Shown one piece after another: positions 43,290 to 51,437 of a stretch of DNA of 64,000 nucleotides. The stretch spans positions 23,799 through 87,798 of the forward strand of contig NZ_MAGP01000106.1 of assembly GCF_002926165.1 (NCBI RefSeq), in the 5' to 3' direction. Each line of letters begins with the position of its first letter. Positions within the stretch are counted from its first letter, which is position 1. A program made the translations under genes and the position numbers. The notes below the pieces were generated by a model. The model was not told the origin of the DNA. It ran no database searches and was given only the letters and a program-made list of their open reading frames with translations. This DNA is from Micromonospora chalcea (GTDB lineage Bacteria > Actinomycetota > Actinomycetes > Mycobacteriales > Micromonosporaceae).

Positions 43290-44078
43290 TCAGCCCTCGC
43301 TGCCCGGGCGCGCCGCCTTGTCGGTGCCGGCGAACTCGTCGCGGATCCGGTCGGCGACTCCGGTGAGGTTGAGCTCGAAGGTGAAGCCCTGCTCGAAGCG
43401 GTAGCTGCGGTTGACGTCCCACAGGTCGATGCCGTTGAGCGAGGCCTTGGCGGCGCGGATCACCGTGGGGTCCTTCTCGGCGATGCTGGTCGCGACGGCG
43501 AGCGCCGTCGCGCGCAACCGTTCCCGGGGTACGACGCTGTGCACCGAGCCGTACGCGTGCAGCTCCTGGGCGGTGGCGGTGGCCGAGGTGTAGACCATGG
43601 CGCGCATCCGGTGCTGGGGCACCATCCGGGACAGGTGGGTGGCCGCGCCGAGGGCGCCGCGGTCCACCTCGGGCAGGCCGAAGGTGGCGTCGTCGGAGGC
43701 GACGATGACGTCGGAGTTGCCGACCAGGCCGATGCCGCCGCCGAGGCAGAAGCCGTGGACGGCGGTGACGACCGGGACGGGGCACTCGTAGACGGCCTTG
43801 AACGCGGCGTAGCAGCCGCGGTTGGCGCCGAGTAGCGCGGTGAAGCCGTCGGTGTGCTGCATCTCCTTGATGTCGACGCCGGCGTTGAAGCCGCGGCCCT
43901 CGGCGCGCAGCAGCACGACCCGCACCGACTCGTCGGCGCCGGCGGCGTCGAGGGCGGCGGCGAGCGCGAACCAGCCGGCCACCGGCAGCGCGTTGACCGG
44001 CGGGTTGTCCACGACGATCTCGGCGATCCCGTCGGCGTGCACGGTCGTCGTCACCGACGGGTGGCTCGTGGGGTTCAT
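43290..44078 (-). CDS. echA20: EchA20-type crotonase, steroid ring D hydrolase
   Basis: Protein of 262 residues that follows Mycobacterium EchA20 along its length in recalled features: VDNPPVNALPVAGWF, RAEGRGFNAGVDIKEMQ, FTALLGANRGCYAAFKAVYEC, GFCLGGGIGLVGNSDVIVAS, LPEVDRGALGAATHLSR and EQGFTFELNLTGVAD. In the HIP pathway EchA20 hydrolyses ring D of HIEC-CoA to give COCHEA-CoA, the substrate of IpdAB. It overlaps the MaoC gene by 4 bases. The short C-terminal tail beyond the Mycobacterium end is unremarkable. Confidence 0.92.
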   Translation of the reverse strand: MNPTSHPSVTTTVHADGIAEIVVDNPPVNALPVAGWFALAAALDAAGADESVRVVLLRAEGRGFNAGVDIKEMQHTDGFTALLGANRGCYAAFKAVYECPVPVVTAVHGFCLGGGIGLVGNSDVIVASDDATFGLPEVDRGALGAATHLSRMVPQHRMRAMVYTSATATAQELHAYGSVHSVVPRERLRATALAVATSIAEKDPTVIRAAKASLNGIDLWDVNRSYRFEQGFTFELNLTGVADRIRDEFAGTDKAARPGSEG

Positions 44079-44584
44079 CCCTGCTCCTCGGTGGTCTCGG
44101 GCCGCTCGCCGGCCTCGACGGCGGCGTCGAGGGGCAGGACGAATGTCGCCCACGCGGTGACGGCCTTGTCGCCGCTCTGCCGCCGGCAGGTCAGCTCGAC
44201 GTCGACGCGGCCCTCACGGCCGTCCTCGCTCTCGAGCACGTAGGTGCGCAGCGGAACGCCGTCGAGGGTGAGGACGTCGCCGGGCCACACCTGGGCCAGG
44301 AACCGGATGCGGAAGTCCCGCACGTTGGGGCCGCCGAGCCAGTCGGTGGCGTAGGTGCCGAGCAGGCTGGCCTGCCACATGCCCACCGAGAAGGGGCTGG
44401 GGAACCCGGCCGCCTTGGCGAAGACCTCGTCGTGGTGGATCGGGTTCATGTCGCCCGAGGCGCCCTGGTAGCGGACGAAGTCGGTGCGGGTCACCGGGCC
44501 GTACGTGCGCGCCGGAGGGGTCGCCGGGACGGGCAGGGCGACCTCGGTCGTACGGGGACCGGCGGTGGCCGTCGTGTCGCTCAT
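44075..44584 (-). CDS. MaoC-family enoyl-CoA hydratase subunit (catalytic)
   Basis: Protein of 169 residues with a single hotdog domain. It contains the hydratase-2 motif YQGASGDMNPIHHDEVFAKAAG with the catalytic Asp and His (about residues 45-51). An N-terminal 30-residue Pro-rich segment precedes it. It overlaps the next MaoC-like gene by 4 bases; the pair likely makes a heteromeric hydratase like ChsH1-ChsH2. Confidence 0.88.
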   Translation of the reverse strand: MSDTTATAGPRTTEVALPVPATPPARTYGPVTRTDFVRYQGASGDMNPIHHDEVFAKAAGFPSPFSVGMWQASLLGTYATDWLGGPNVRDFRIRFLAQVWPGDVLTLDGVPLRTYVLESEDGREGRVDVELTCRRQSGDKAVTAWATFVLPLDAAVEAGERPETTEEQG

Positions 44585-45054
44585 GCGGACGCTCCGTCCT
44601 GTGCCGCGTCCCCGGTGGCCGGCGGGCGGGCCGTCTCGACACCGGTGAGCTTGGCGCGGGCGACGAGACGCCCGGTCTCGTCGTGGAAGTCGGTGTACAT
44701 CACGGCGAACGTCATCTCCCCGCCGCGACGCCCCACCTTGGTGTAGATCTCGCCGATGCGCGACTGGCAGGTGAGCCGGGTGCCGGCGCGGGGCGGCTCG
44801 CCGAAGAAGGTGTACTGCTGCTCGGCGTGCAGGCCGCGCTGCTGGTCGAGCTCGACCGCGGACCACGGGTTGGAGTCCTCGCCCTGCCAGAAGAACGTCG
44901 TGGTGAGGAACGTCGGCTGTACGACCGGGTTCTCCTCCCGCAGGTAGTCCGCGTCAGCCGCGCCGGTGGCCAGCGCGAACTCGCGGATCTTGCCGCGTTC
45001 GACGTCGAGCCGGAAGGGGGCGCCGGTGACGCCCTGCGCGTCGGGGTTGGCCAC
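44581..45054 (-). CDS. MaoC-like hotdog protein (non-catalytic partner)
   Basis: Protein of 157 residues of the FAS1-type dehydratase-half kind: VERGKIREFALATGAADADY at the N terminus, QPTFLTTTFFWQGE, and a strand near AEQQYTFFGEPPRAGTRL. It lacks the Asp-x4-His motif, so it probably only binds substrate while the neighbour supplies catalysis. GTG start. A hairpin lies in the 60 bases upstream, after ipdF. Confidence 0.85.
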   Translation of the reverse strand: MANPDAQGVTGAPFRLDVERGKIREFALATGAADADYLREENPVVQPTFLTTTFFWQGEDSNPWSAVELDQQRGLHAEQQYTFFGEPPRAGTRLTCQSRIGEIYTKVGRRGGEMTFAVMYTDFHDETGRLVARAKLTGVETARPPATGDAAQDGASA

Positions 45055-45074
45055 GACGTGCTCCTTTCGTTGGT

Positions 45075-45110
45075 CCGCTGCGAGCCGGCACGGTCGCCGG
45101 CGCGCAGCGG
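45075..45110 (-). terminator. Intercistronic hairpin between ipdF and the MaoC pair
   Basis: A 15-base-pair GC-rich stem with one mismatch (CCGCTGCGAGCCGGC / GCCGGCGCGCAGCGG, 6-base loop), without a U-tract, in the only sizeable gap inside the long operon. It probably attenuates or processes the transcript so that the ipd genes upstream exceed the genes downstream. The role is inferred. Confidence 0.55.
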
Positions 45111-45114
45111 GTGG

Positions 45115-45912
45115 TCACGGGTGCTGGCTCGAGACGGACACGACCTCGCCGGTCATGTACGACGAGTAGTCACTGGCGAGGAAGACGATCACGTTGGCGA
45201 TCTCCCACGGCGTCGCGGCCCGGCCGAACGCCTCCTGGGCCGAGAGCTGGGCGAGCAGCTCGTCGCTGGTCACCTTGGCCAGATGGGCGTGCATCGCGAT
45301 GCTCGGGGACACCGCGTTGACCCGGATGCCGTGCTCGGCGACGTCGAGGGCCGCGCAGCGGGTCAGCGCCATGACTCCGGCCTTGGCCGCGGCGTAGTGC
45401 GCCTGCCCCTTCTGGGCGCGCCAGCCGATGACGGAGGCGTTGTTCACGATGACCCCCTTGCCGGCCGGGATCATGTGCCGCAGCACCGACCGGGTCGCCT
45501 TGAACGTCGAGGTCAGGGTCACCGACAGGACGGAGTCCCACTGTTCGTCGGTCATGTCCTGCACCGTCGCGGTGCCGCCGAGGCCGGCGTTGTTGACGAG
45601 CACGTCGATGCCGCCGAACTCGGCGGCGACGGTGTCCATGAGGTGGTCGAGCTGGGCCTGGTCGGTGACGTCGCAGGGCACCGCGAGCGGCCGGGTCCCG
45701 GTGAGGCGCTCGATCTCGTCGGCCGACGCGGCGAGGCGGCGCTCGTGGCGGTCGCTGACGGCGACACGCGCGCCTTCCTCTGCGGCGCGGCGCGCCGTGG
45801 CGAAGCCGATGCCGGTGCCGGCCGCGGCGGTGACGAGCACCGAACGCCCGGAGAGCAGCCCGTGGGCCGGGCCGGCCCAGTCGGCGACGTCGGTGTGACC
45901 GGTGTCAGACAC
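45115..45912 (-). CDS. ipdF: IpdF-type SDR, 5-hydroxy-HIC-CoA dehydrogenase
   Basis: SDR of 265 residues with the IpdF-specific opening HGLLSGRSVLVTAAAGTGIG (AAAGTGIG in place of the common TGxxxGIG), NNAGLGG, NNASVIGWRAQ with the catalytic Ser, YAAAK and the unusual C terminus SYMTGEVVSVSSQHP. In Mycobacterium IpdF oxidises the ring-C hydroxyl intermediate of HIP catabolism. GTG at 45912 overlaps the preceding SDR by 8 bases. Confidence 0.9.
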   Translation of the reverse strand: MSDTGHTDVADWAGPAHGLLSGRSVLVTAAAGTGIGFATARRAAEEGARVAVSDRHERRLAASADEIERLTGTRPLAVPCDVTDQAQLDHLMDTVAAEFGGIDVLVNNAGLGGTATVQDMTDEQWDSVLSVTLTSTFKATRSVLRHMIPAGKGVIVNNASVIGWRAQKGQAHYAAAKAGVMALTRCAALDVAEHGIRVNAVSPSIAMHAHLAKVTSDELLAQLSAQEAFGRAATPWEIANVIVFLASDYSSYMTGEVVSVSSQHP

Positions 45913-46780
45913 GGGCGGCCATCTCCTTCGCGATCTCCTCGACGGTCCAGCGGGCACCCTTGTCGATCGTCCAGTCGTAACTCCACGGCGCGCAGCGGCG
46001 GATCTCGCCGCCCTTGGCGTAGTACACCTCGCCGGTCACCGGCACGTCGGCGGTGAGCAGCCAGGCGACGAGCGGGGAGACGTTGCCCGGGTGGTAGACG
46101 TCGAACACGGCGGGGTCGGCCGGGGCGGCGACCATCTCGCCGACGCCGGGCAGGTCCTGGGTCATCCGGGTACGCGCGACCGGGACGATCGCGTTGACGC
46201 GTACGCCGTAGCGGCTGATCTCCTGGGCGAGGATGACGGTGAGGGCGGCGATGCCGGCCTTGCCCGCGCCGTAGTTCGTCTGCCCGACGGCGCCGATGAT
46301 GCCCGAGGTCGACGAGACGTTGACGATCGAGGCGACCGGCTGGTTGCCGGCCTTGGACTCGGTGCGCCAGTGGTCGGCGAACACCCGGCACGGCGCGAAC
46401 GTCGCGCGGAGCTGGCCACGGATGACCGCGTCCCAGTCGTCCTCGCTCATGTTGACGAACATCCGGTCCCGCAGGATGCCGGCGTTGTTGACGAGGCCGT
46501 CGACGCGTCCGTAGGTGTCGCGGGCGAGCGCGAGCAGCTCGCGGGCGCCCTCGGTGGTGGCGACGTCCGCGGTGCTGGCCACGGCCCGCCCGCCGGCGTT
46601 CGTGATCTCGGCGGCGACGGCCTCGACGACAGAGGGGTCGCTGCCGGTGCCGTCGGCGGCGGCGCCGGTGTCGGCGACGACGACCGAGGCGCCTTCGGCG
46701 GCGGCGAGCAGGGCGTGCTCACGGCCGAGGCCGCGGCCGGCACCGGTGACGACGACGACGCGTCCCTGCAGTGCTCCCAT
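45905..46780 (-). CDS. SDR of the Rv3548c type
   Basis: SDR of 291 residues: VVTGAGRGLG, NNAGILRDRMFVNMSEDDWD, NVSSTSGIIGAVGQTNYGAGK with the Ser-Tyr-Lys set, and a long C-terminal extension (GGEIRRCAPWSYDWTIDKGARW). The ILRDRM and VGQxNYGAxK blocks are those of the Rv3548c-like dehydrogenases of KstR2 regulons. A second copy sits at 61777. Substrate unproven; a hydroxyacyl-CoA is likely. Confidence 0.87.
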   Translation of the reverse strand: MGALQGRVVVVTGAGRGLGREHALLAAAEGASVVVADTGAAADGTGSDPSVVEAVAAEITNAGGRAVASTADVATTEGARELLALARDTYGRVDGLVNNAGILRDRMFVNMSEDDWDAVIRGQLRATFAPCRVFADHWRTESKAGNQPVASIVNVSSTSGIIGAVGQTNYGAGKAGIAALTVILAQEISRYGVRVNAIVPVARTRMTQDLPGVGEMVAAPADPAVFDVYHPGNVSPLVAWLLTADVPVTGEVYYAKGGEIRRCAPWSYDWTIDKGARWTVEEIAKEMAARV

Positions 46781-46782
46781 GA

Positions 46783-47898
46783 CTACTCCTCCTTGTGCCC
46801 GGCCGGGGTCGACGCGACCGGCGCGGGCACGCCGAGCCGGTCGAGGGTCCGGGTGGCCTCGTCGATGATGCGGTCGATGAGCTCGGCGACGCTCGGGACG
46901 TCGTCGATCAGTCCGACGACCTGGCCGGTGGCCATGACGCCGAGGTCGGTCCTGCCCTCCAGCAGGGCCGACCGGTAGAGCATCGGAGCGTTTGCCGCCA
47001 TGACGACCTGGCTCCACGTCAGGTCGTGGGCCTTGCGCATGGCCAGGCCCTCGCGGACCATGCCGCCCCACGGCGTGCCGGACAGCTTCTGGAAGGCGAA
47101 GGCGTTGCGTACGGCCCGAAGCAGCCGGCCGGCGGCGGAGGTGCGCTCCATCTCGTCAATCGTGCCGGCGCGCAGCACGCGCTGCGGCACACCGTCGACC
47201 TGCAGGGTCAGCACGGTGTCGTTGACCGTCTTGGACAGGTAGACGTCCTTCACCGACGGCTGCACCGGCGAGTCGCTGGTGAGCAGGAAGCGGGTGCCCA
47301 TGGCGACACCCTCGGCGCCGTAGGCGAGCGCGGCGACGAGGCCGCGGCCGTCGAAGAAGCCGCCGGCCCCGATGACCGGGATGTCGACGGCGTCGACGAC
47401 CTGAGGCAGCAGCAGGCTGGTGGGCACCCCGCCGGTGTGGCCGCCGCCCTCACCACCCTGCACGATGACGGCGTCGGCGCCCCACGCGGCGACCTTCTCG
47501 GCGTGGCGGCGCGCGCCGATCGACGGTACGACGACGAGGCCGGCATCCTTGCACCTGGCGATGAGTTCCTGCTTGGGGGCCAGCGCGAAGGACGCGACCT
47601 TGACGCCGGCCGAGATGAGCAGGTCGATGCGCTTGACGACGTCCGGCTGGTCGGCACGGATGTTGACGCCGAACGGCGCGTCCGTGCCGGCCTGGATCTG
47701 CTCGACGGCCTCCACGAGCTCGTCGTAGGAGAGCAGGCCGGCCGCGAGGATGCCCAGTCCACCGGCGTTGGCCGTCGCGGTGGTCAGACGTACGTCGGAG
47801 ACGTAGCCCATGCCGGTCTGGACGATCGGGTACCGCACCCCGAACAGGTCGGTCGCCCGGGTACGCAGCGTCGGGTGCATCCCGCGGCCCTGACTCAT
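46783..47898 (-). CDS. ipdC: IpdC, flavin-dependent HIP-pathway oxidoreductase (nitronate-monooxygenase-like)
   Basis: TIM-barrel FMN protein of 371 residues. Recalled features shared with Rv3553: YPIVQTGMGYVSDVRL, ANAGGLGILA, FGVNIRADQPD, SFALAPKQELIARCKDAG, VVPSIGARRHAEKVAAWGAD, VQGGEGGGHTG and GTRFLLTSDS. IpdC converts the 5-oxo intermediate made by IpdF to the unsaturated HIEC-CoA opened by EchA20. The ATG at 47898 overlaps the ipdB stop (ATGA); an ATG six codons later is also possible. Confidence 0.92.
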   Translation of the reverse strand: MSQGRGMHPTLRTRATDLFGVRYPIVQTGMGYVSDVRLTTATANAGGLGILAAGLLSYDELVEAVEQIQAGTDAPFGVNIRADQPDVVKRIDLLISAGVKVASFALAPKQELIARCKDAGLVVVPSIGARRHAEKVAAWGADAVIVQGGEGGGHTGGVPTSLLLPQVVDAVDIPVIGAGGFFDGRGLVAALAYGAEGVAMGTRFLLTSDSPVQPSVKDVYLSKTVNDTVLTLQVDGVPQRVLRAGTIDEMERTSAAGRLLRAVRNAFAFQKLSGTPWGGMVREGLAMRKAHDLTWSQVVMAANAPMLYRSALLEGRTDLGVMATGQVVGLIDDVPSVAELIDRIIDEATRTLDRLGVPAPVASTPAGHKEE

Positions 47899-48722
47899 GC
47901 CGGGATCTCGCGGTCGCGCAGCGAGCGGGGGTCGATGACCTCGCGGATGAGGCGCAGCTCCTCGGCGCTCGGCTCGCGGGTGGCCGGGACCTCGCCCTCG
48001 ACGTGCACGGCACAGCCGGTGGCGGCGTGGAACTCGTCGAGCGTGACGCCGGGGTGCAGGCTGAGCAGCCGCATCGTGCCGTCGGGGCCACCGAAGTCGA
48101 GGACCGCGAGGTTGGTGACGACGCGCCGCAGCTCGTGGTGCGCGATCGCGGCCGGGCCGGCGGCCCGGGCGCTGTCGGTGCCGACGCCGGAGATCATGTC
48201 GACGGTCCGGACGAAGCTGCGCGTGGAGTGGTTGGGCACCCAGTAGCTGGTCGGGTGGTAGATGCTGTTGCCGGGGGCGCCGCGTACGCCGAGCAGTTGG
48301 ACCTTGGGCCGGGTGTAGTCGCCGATGGCCGAGATGTTGGTGTTGCCGTGCCCGTCGATCTGGACCGGGATCATCATGACGTGCCGCTTGCCGTGCCAGA
48401 CGAGGTCGAAGATGGTGCGGAACGGGCTCCAGCCCTCGATGACGACGCCCTCGGTGGCGTGCGGGTCCGCGCCGATCTCCCAGGAGCCGGAGACGAAGTG
48501 GGCCTCACCGTCGGTGAGCAGCAGGTCGGGGGCGACGGTGAGCCGGGCGAGGCGGACGCCGATGGCCGGGATCGTGCCGAAGGCGCTGGCGATGGACTCA
48601 CCGTCGCCGGCGAACGTGTCCGCCACGGCGACCGCGCAGTACTCGGCGCGGGTCACCGGCGCGTCGGCGGTGGTGGCGCTGCCCGTGGGCTGGTCCACGG
48701 ACTCGGTGGCGGCGCTGCTCAT
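47895..48722 (-). CDS. ipdB: IpdB, beta subunit of the ring C hydrolase
   Basis: Protein of 275 residues of the class I CoA-transferase fold: TRAEYCAVAVADTFAGDGES, ARLTVAPDLLLTDGE, the conserved MMIPVQIDGHGNTNISAIGD loop and LLGVRGAPGNSI. With IpdA it hydrolyses a carbon-carbon bond of ring C in COCHEA-CoA rather than transferring CoA. It is translationally coupled to ipdA by an ATGA overlap. Confidence 0.93.
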   Translation of the reverse strand: MSSAATESVDQPTGSATTADAPVTRAEYCAVAVADTFAGDGESIASAFGTIPAIGVRLARLTVAPDLLLTDGEAHFVSGSWEIGADPHATEGVVIEGWSPFRTIFDLVWHGKRHVMMIPVQIDGHGNTNISAIGDYTRPKVQLLGVRGAPGNSIYHPTSYWVPNHSTRSFVRTVDMISGVGTDSARAAGPAAIAHHELRRVVTNLAVLDFGGPDGTMRLLSLHPGVTLDEFHAATGCAVHVEGEVPATREPSAEELRLIREVIDPRSLRDREIPA

Positions 48723-49579
48723 GCGACCTCCTCGGCTCGGGCGGCGACGGCCGCCTGGTAGTCATCTTCGGTACCGGACAGGTACCGCTGCTCGAACTTG
48801 GCCCAGGCCTGCGGGTCGCCGGCGGCCTTGACGTACTCGCGCTGGAAGGCCTCGTCGCGCTCGTAGTCGGGGGCGCAGGAGGTGAAGTGCGCGCCGTTCG
48901 GGGTCTCGACGACACCGGCGACGAGCTGGCGATTGATCTTGATGGTCGCCGAGTGCCCGGCGGCGCTCAGCTCAGCCGTGGGCACGATCCGCTCGCAGGA
49001 CATGAAGGCCTGGTCGGCGGCGAGGCAGTAGAGGTCGTCGAAGTACGGGTCGGGCCCGAGGAACTGGCCGTTGCCCTGGGCGTCGGCGCGGTTCATGTGC
49101 ACGAGGGCCGCGTCGAGGCGCAGCGGCGGCATCGCCACGAGCTGCTCGGTGCCGTACGGGTCCTGGACGAGCTTGAGGTCGGGGTTGTGCTTCAGGACGT
49201 CCGACCCGAGCCCGGCGCGGGTCGGCAGGAAGGGCAGGCGGATGCCGGCGGCGTACAGCCCCCACTGGAGCATGCCCTCGTCGTACTCGGCGATCTCGAC
49301 GGCGCCGTTCTGCCGCGCGGCGCGGAAGTGCGGGTCGAGGGCGATGCTGTCGAGGGAGACGAAACCGAAGACGACCTTCCTGGCCTTGCCGGCGGCGCAG
49401 AGCAGCCCGACGTCCGGCCCGCCGTAGCTGACCACGGTCAGGTCCTTGAGGTCGGAACGCAGGATCTCGCGCACGAGGGCCATGGGCTTGCGCCGTGAGC
49501 CCCAGCCCCCGACGCCGATGGTCATCCCGGATTCGAGCCGCGACACGACGTCGCGGGCGGTCAGAGTCTTGTCGGCCAT
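48719..49579 (-). CDS. ipdA: IpdA, alpha subunit of the ring C hydrolase
   Basis: Protein of 286 residues: DVVSRLESGMTIGVGGWGSRRKPMALVRE start, YGGPDVGLLCAAGK, FVSLDSIALDPHFR, AEYDEGMLQWGLYAAG and HMNRADAQGNGQFLGPDPYFDD. All are characteristic of IpdA (Rv3551). It is the first gene of the operon running down to etfA or beyond. A perfect KstR2 box lies 101 bases upstream. ATG at 49579. Confidence 0.93.
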   Translation of the reverse strand: MADKTLTARDVVSRLESGMTIGVGGWGSRRKPMALVREILRSDLKDLTVVSYGGPDVGLLCAAGKARKVVFGFVSLDSIALDPHFRAARQNGAVEIAEYDEGMLQWGLYAAGIRLPFLPTRAGLGSDVLKHNPDLKLVQDPYGTEQLVAMPPLRLDAALVHMNRADAQGNGQFLGPDPYFDDLYCLAADQAFMSCERIVPTAELSAAGHSATIKINRQLVAGVVETPNGAHFTSCAPDYERDEAFQREYVKAAGDPQAWAKFEQRYLSGTEDDYQAAVAARAEEVA

Positions 49580-49679
49580 GTGTCCCTCATCGTTGCGTCT
49601 GTCGGAGCACTGCCCGAGCGGTGGTGAGCAGCGCGAAGGGCGAGTCGCGTGCCGGGCATCCACGGCCGGGTCGCCATGT

Positions 49680-49693
49680 AGCAAGCGCTTGGT
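49680..49693. promoter_or_regulatory. KstR2-type operator box 1
   Basis: AGCAAGCGCTTGGT matches the published KstR2 pattern AnCAAGnnCTTGnT exactly. It lies in the divergent spacer between ipdA and the crotonase at 49752, so it can control the whole ipd operon and the rightward gene. Confidence 0.85.
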
Positions 49694-49751
49694 TGGTACA
49701 CTAACAGCCCCAGGGGAAGGGTCAAGACCCTGCGGCCAAGGAGGGCGGAAG

Positions 49752-50513
49752 ATGGACACCGTGGTGCGCGAGCGCGTCGACGCGGTGGGAGTCGTCAGGA
49801 TCAATCGGCCGCAGGTGCGCAACGCCCTCGATCCCGACACCCTCCTGGCGATGACCGACGCCCTGCTCCGGTACGACGCGGACCCGGGCGTACGCGCGGT
49901 CGTGCTGACCGGCACCGGCGAGTTGTCCTTCAGCGCGGGGATGGACCTGCGCGCCGCGGCCGAGGGGCGCCTGGTCGACGTGGCCCGCAGCCCGCTGACG
50001 CTGCTGCGCGGCGGCTACCGCAAGCCGGTCATCGCCGCGGTCAACGGGCCCGCCGTCGGCGGCGGCTTCGAACTCGCCCTCGCCTGCGACCTCGTCGTCG
50101 CGGCCGAGCACGCCTACTTCGCGCTGCCCGAGGTGGGGCGCGGCATCGCCGCCACCGAGGGCGGCACCGACCTGCCGCGTCGCCTGCCGGTCGCCGTGGC
50201 GCTGGAACTCGGACTGACCGCCGAACCGCTTGCCGCGGCCCGGGCCCATGAGCTGGGGCTGGTCAACGCCGTGGTCCCCGCCGACGAGGTCCTGCCGCGC
50301 GCGCTGCAGCTGGGCGCCCGGATCGCGACCCACTCCCCCGCCGCGGTGCGGGCGACCAAGCGGCTCATGCACCTGAGCCTGGACCCCCGCGTGGGCGATC
50401 TCGCCGCGGTCAACCGGCTCGCGACCCTCGAACTGCTCGCCGGCCCGGACGCGGCCGAGGGCGCGGCCGCGTTCGTCGCCAAGCGCGCGCCGCGATGGGC
50501 GGACGCGCCCTGA
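49752..50513 (+). CDS. Enoyl-CoA hydratase/isomerase family protein
   Basis: Crotonase of 253 residues: RINRPQVRNALDPDTL, FSAGMDLRAAAEG (oxyanion hole), NGPAVGGGFELALACDLVVA. The second segment reads GRGIAATEGGTDLPRRLP, where the Glu could be the catalytic acid. It is not EchA20, which is at 43290. ATG at 49752 with GGAGGGCGG upstream. A KstR2 box lies 59 bases before the start, so it belongs to the steroid regulon. Precise substrate unknown. Confidence 0.87.
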   Translation: MDTVVRERVDAVGVVRINRPQVRNALDPDTLLAMTDALLRYDADPGVRAVVLTGTGELSFSAGMDLRAAAEGRLVDVARSPLTLLRGGYRKPVIAAVNGPAVGGGFELALACDLVVAAEHAYFALPEVGRGIAATEGGTDLPRRLPVAVALELGLTAEPLAAARAHELGLVNAVVPADEVLPRALQLGARIATHSPAAVRATKRLMHLSLDPRVGDLAAVNRLATLELLAGPDAAEGAAAFVAKRAPRWADAP

Positions 50514-50517
50514 GCGC

Positions 50518-51333
50518 TCAGGGACGCGCCGCCGCGATCTGCGCACGCGTCCACGCGACCGAACGGGTCAGCGCCGGCTCGGCGCCCTCGGCCTCGACGG
50601 CCGGGCCGAGCAACTCGACGTCGACGACGCCGGTGTAGCCGGCCCGCAGCACGCTCGCCAGCAGACCGGCCATCGGCAGGTCGCCGTCCCCGGGCACCCA
50701 CCGGTTCGGGAAGGTCGAGGTGCCGACCCGGAAGTCGGACACCTGCAGAATCTCGACCTGACCGACCCGGTCGCGGATCAGCTCCGTCAGGCCCCGCTCC
50801 TGCCAGCAGCAGTAGAGGTCGAGGCAGATGCCGATGCCGCAGAGGTCGGCCAGGGCGACGGCGTCGCGCGCGGTGTGGGTGAAGCTGAGGTCGCACTTGA
50901 CCGGCAGCGTGTTCTCCACAGCGAGGCGTACCCCGTGTTCGCGGGCGGTGGCCACGACCGGAGCGATCCGCTCGGCGAACCGGCCGGCCGCCTCCTCCCA
51001 CGTCAGGTGCGCCGACGGGCCCGAGGTGAGGTAGACGAGGTCGGCCCCGAGCCGTCCGGCGTCCACGACGCCCTGCTGCAACGCCGCGACCTGCTGCGCC
51101 CAGCCCGGCTCGTCGTCCGGGTGGGCGGTGAAGCTGTGCACGAGGTAGCCGAGCCGTACGTCGTGCCGGGCGAGCAGGTCGCCGAGAGCGGCCACGCCGA
51201 AGGAGGCGACCTTGCTGCGCTGCAGGCCGACGAGGTCGGCACCGGTACGCCGGTACATCGCGACCTCCTCGGGCAGGGCCCAGGACATCGCGGCCATGCC
51301 GCTGACGCAGACCGGGTTGGTCGTGGCGGACAT
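50518..51333 (-). CDS. Xylose-isomerase-like TIM-barrel protein
   Basis: Protein of 271 residues of the sugar-phosphate isomerase/epimerase (AP-endonuclease-2) fold. Candidate metal ligands are Glu in LAVENTLPVKCD (about 148), Asp in GICLDLYCCW (about 182), His is not obvious at the usual place, and Glu in VDVELLGP (about 243). Isomerase, epimerase or hydrolase roles are known in the family. It is unusual among steroid genes but lies in the same transcription unit as the SDR at 51434. Confidence 0.75.
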   Translation of the reverse strand: MSATTNPVCVSGMAAMSWALPEEVAMYRRTGADLVGLQRSKVASFGVAALGDLLARHDVRLGYLVHSFTAHPDDEPGWAQQVAALQQGVVDAGRLGADLVYLTSGPSAHLTWEEAAGRFAERIAPVVATAREHGVRLAVENTLPVKCDLSFTHTARDAVALADLCGIGICLDLYCCWQERGLTELIRDRVGQVEILQVSDFRVGTSTFPNRWVPGDGDLPMAGLLASVLRAGYTGVVDVELLGPAVEAEGAEPALTRSVAWTRAQIAAARP

Positions 51334-51367
51334 CGGGCTCCTGTCGGCTCGGCGGTCGTCCGGAGGG

Positions 51368-51437
51368 TCGGACGTCGGGTCGGTCTCGGACGTCGGGTCG
51401 GCCTCGGACGTCGGGTCGGCCTCGGACGTCGGGTCAG
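51368..51437. repeat. 18-base tandem repeat, four copies
   Basis: The unit TCGGACGTCGGGTCGGYC occurs three full times (51368-51385, 51386-51403, 51404-51421), followed by a partial fourth copy (51422-51437) in which CGG has become CAG. That base change creates the stop codon of the SDR at 51434. Only a T/C substitution separates the full copies, so the expansion is recent. Confidence 0.9.

Noticed and set aside
51368..51437. CRISPR-like repeat array
   Set aside because: The units are contiguous 18-mers without unique spacers, and no cas genes are present; it is a simple tandem repeat.
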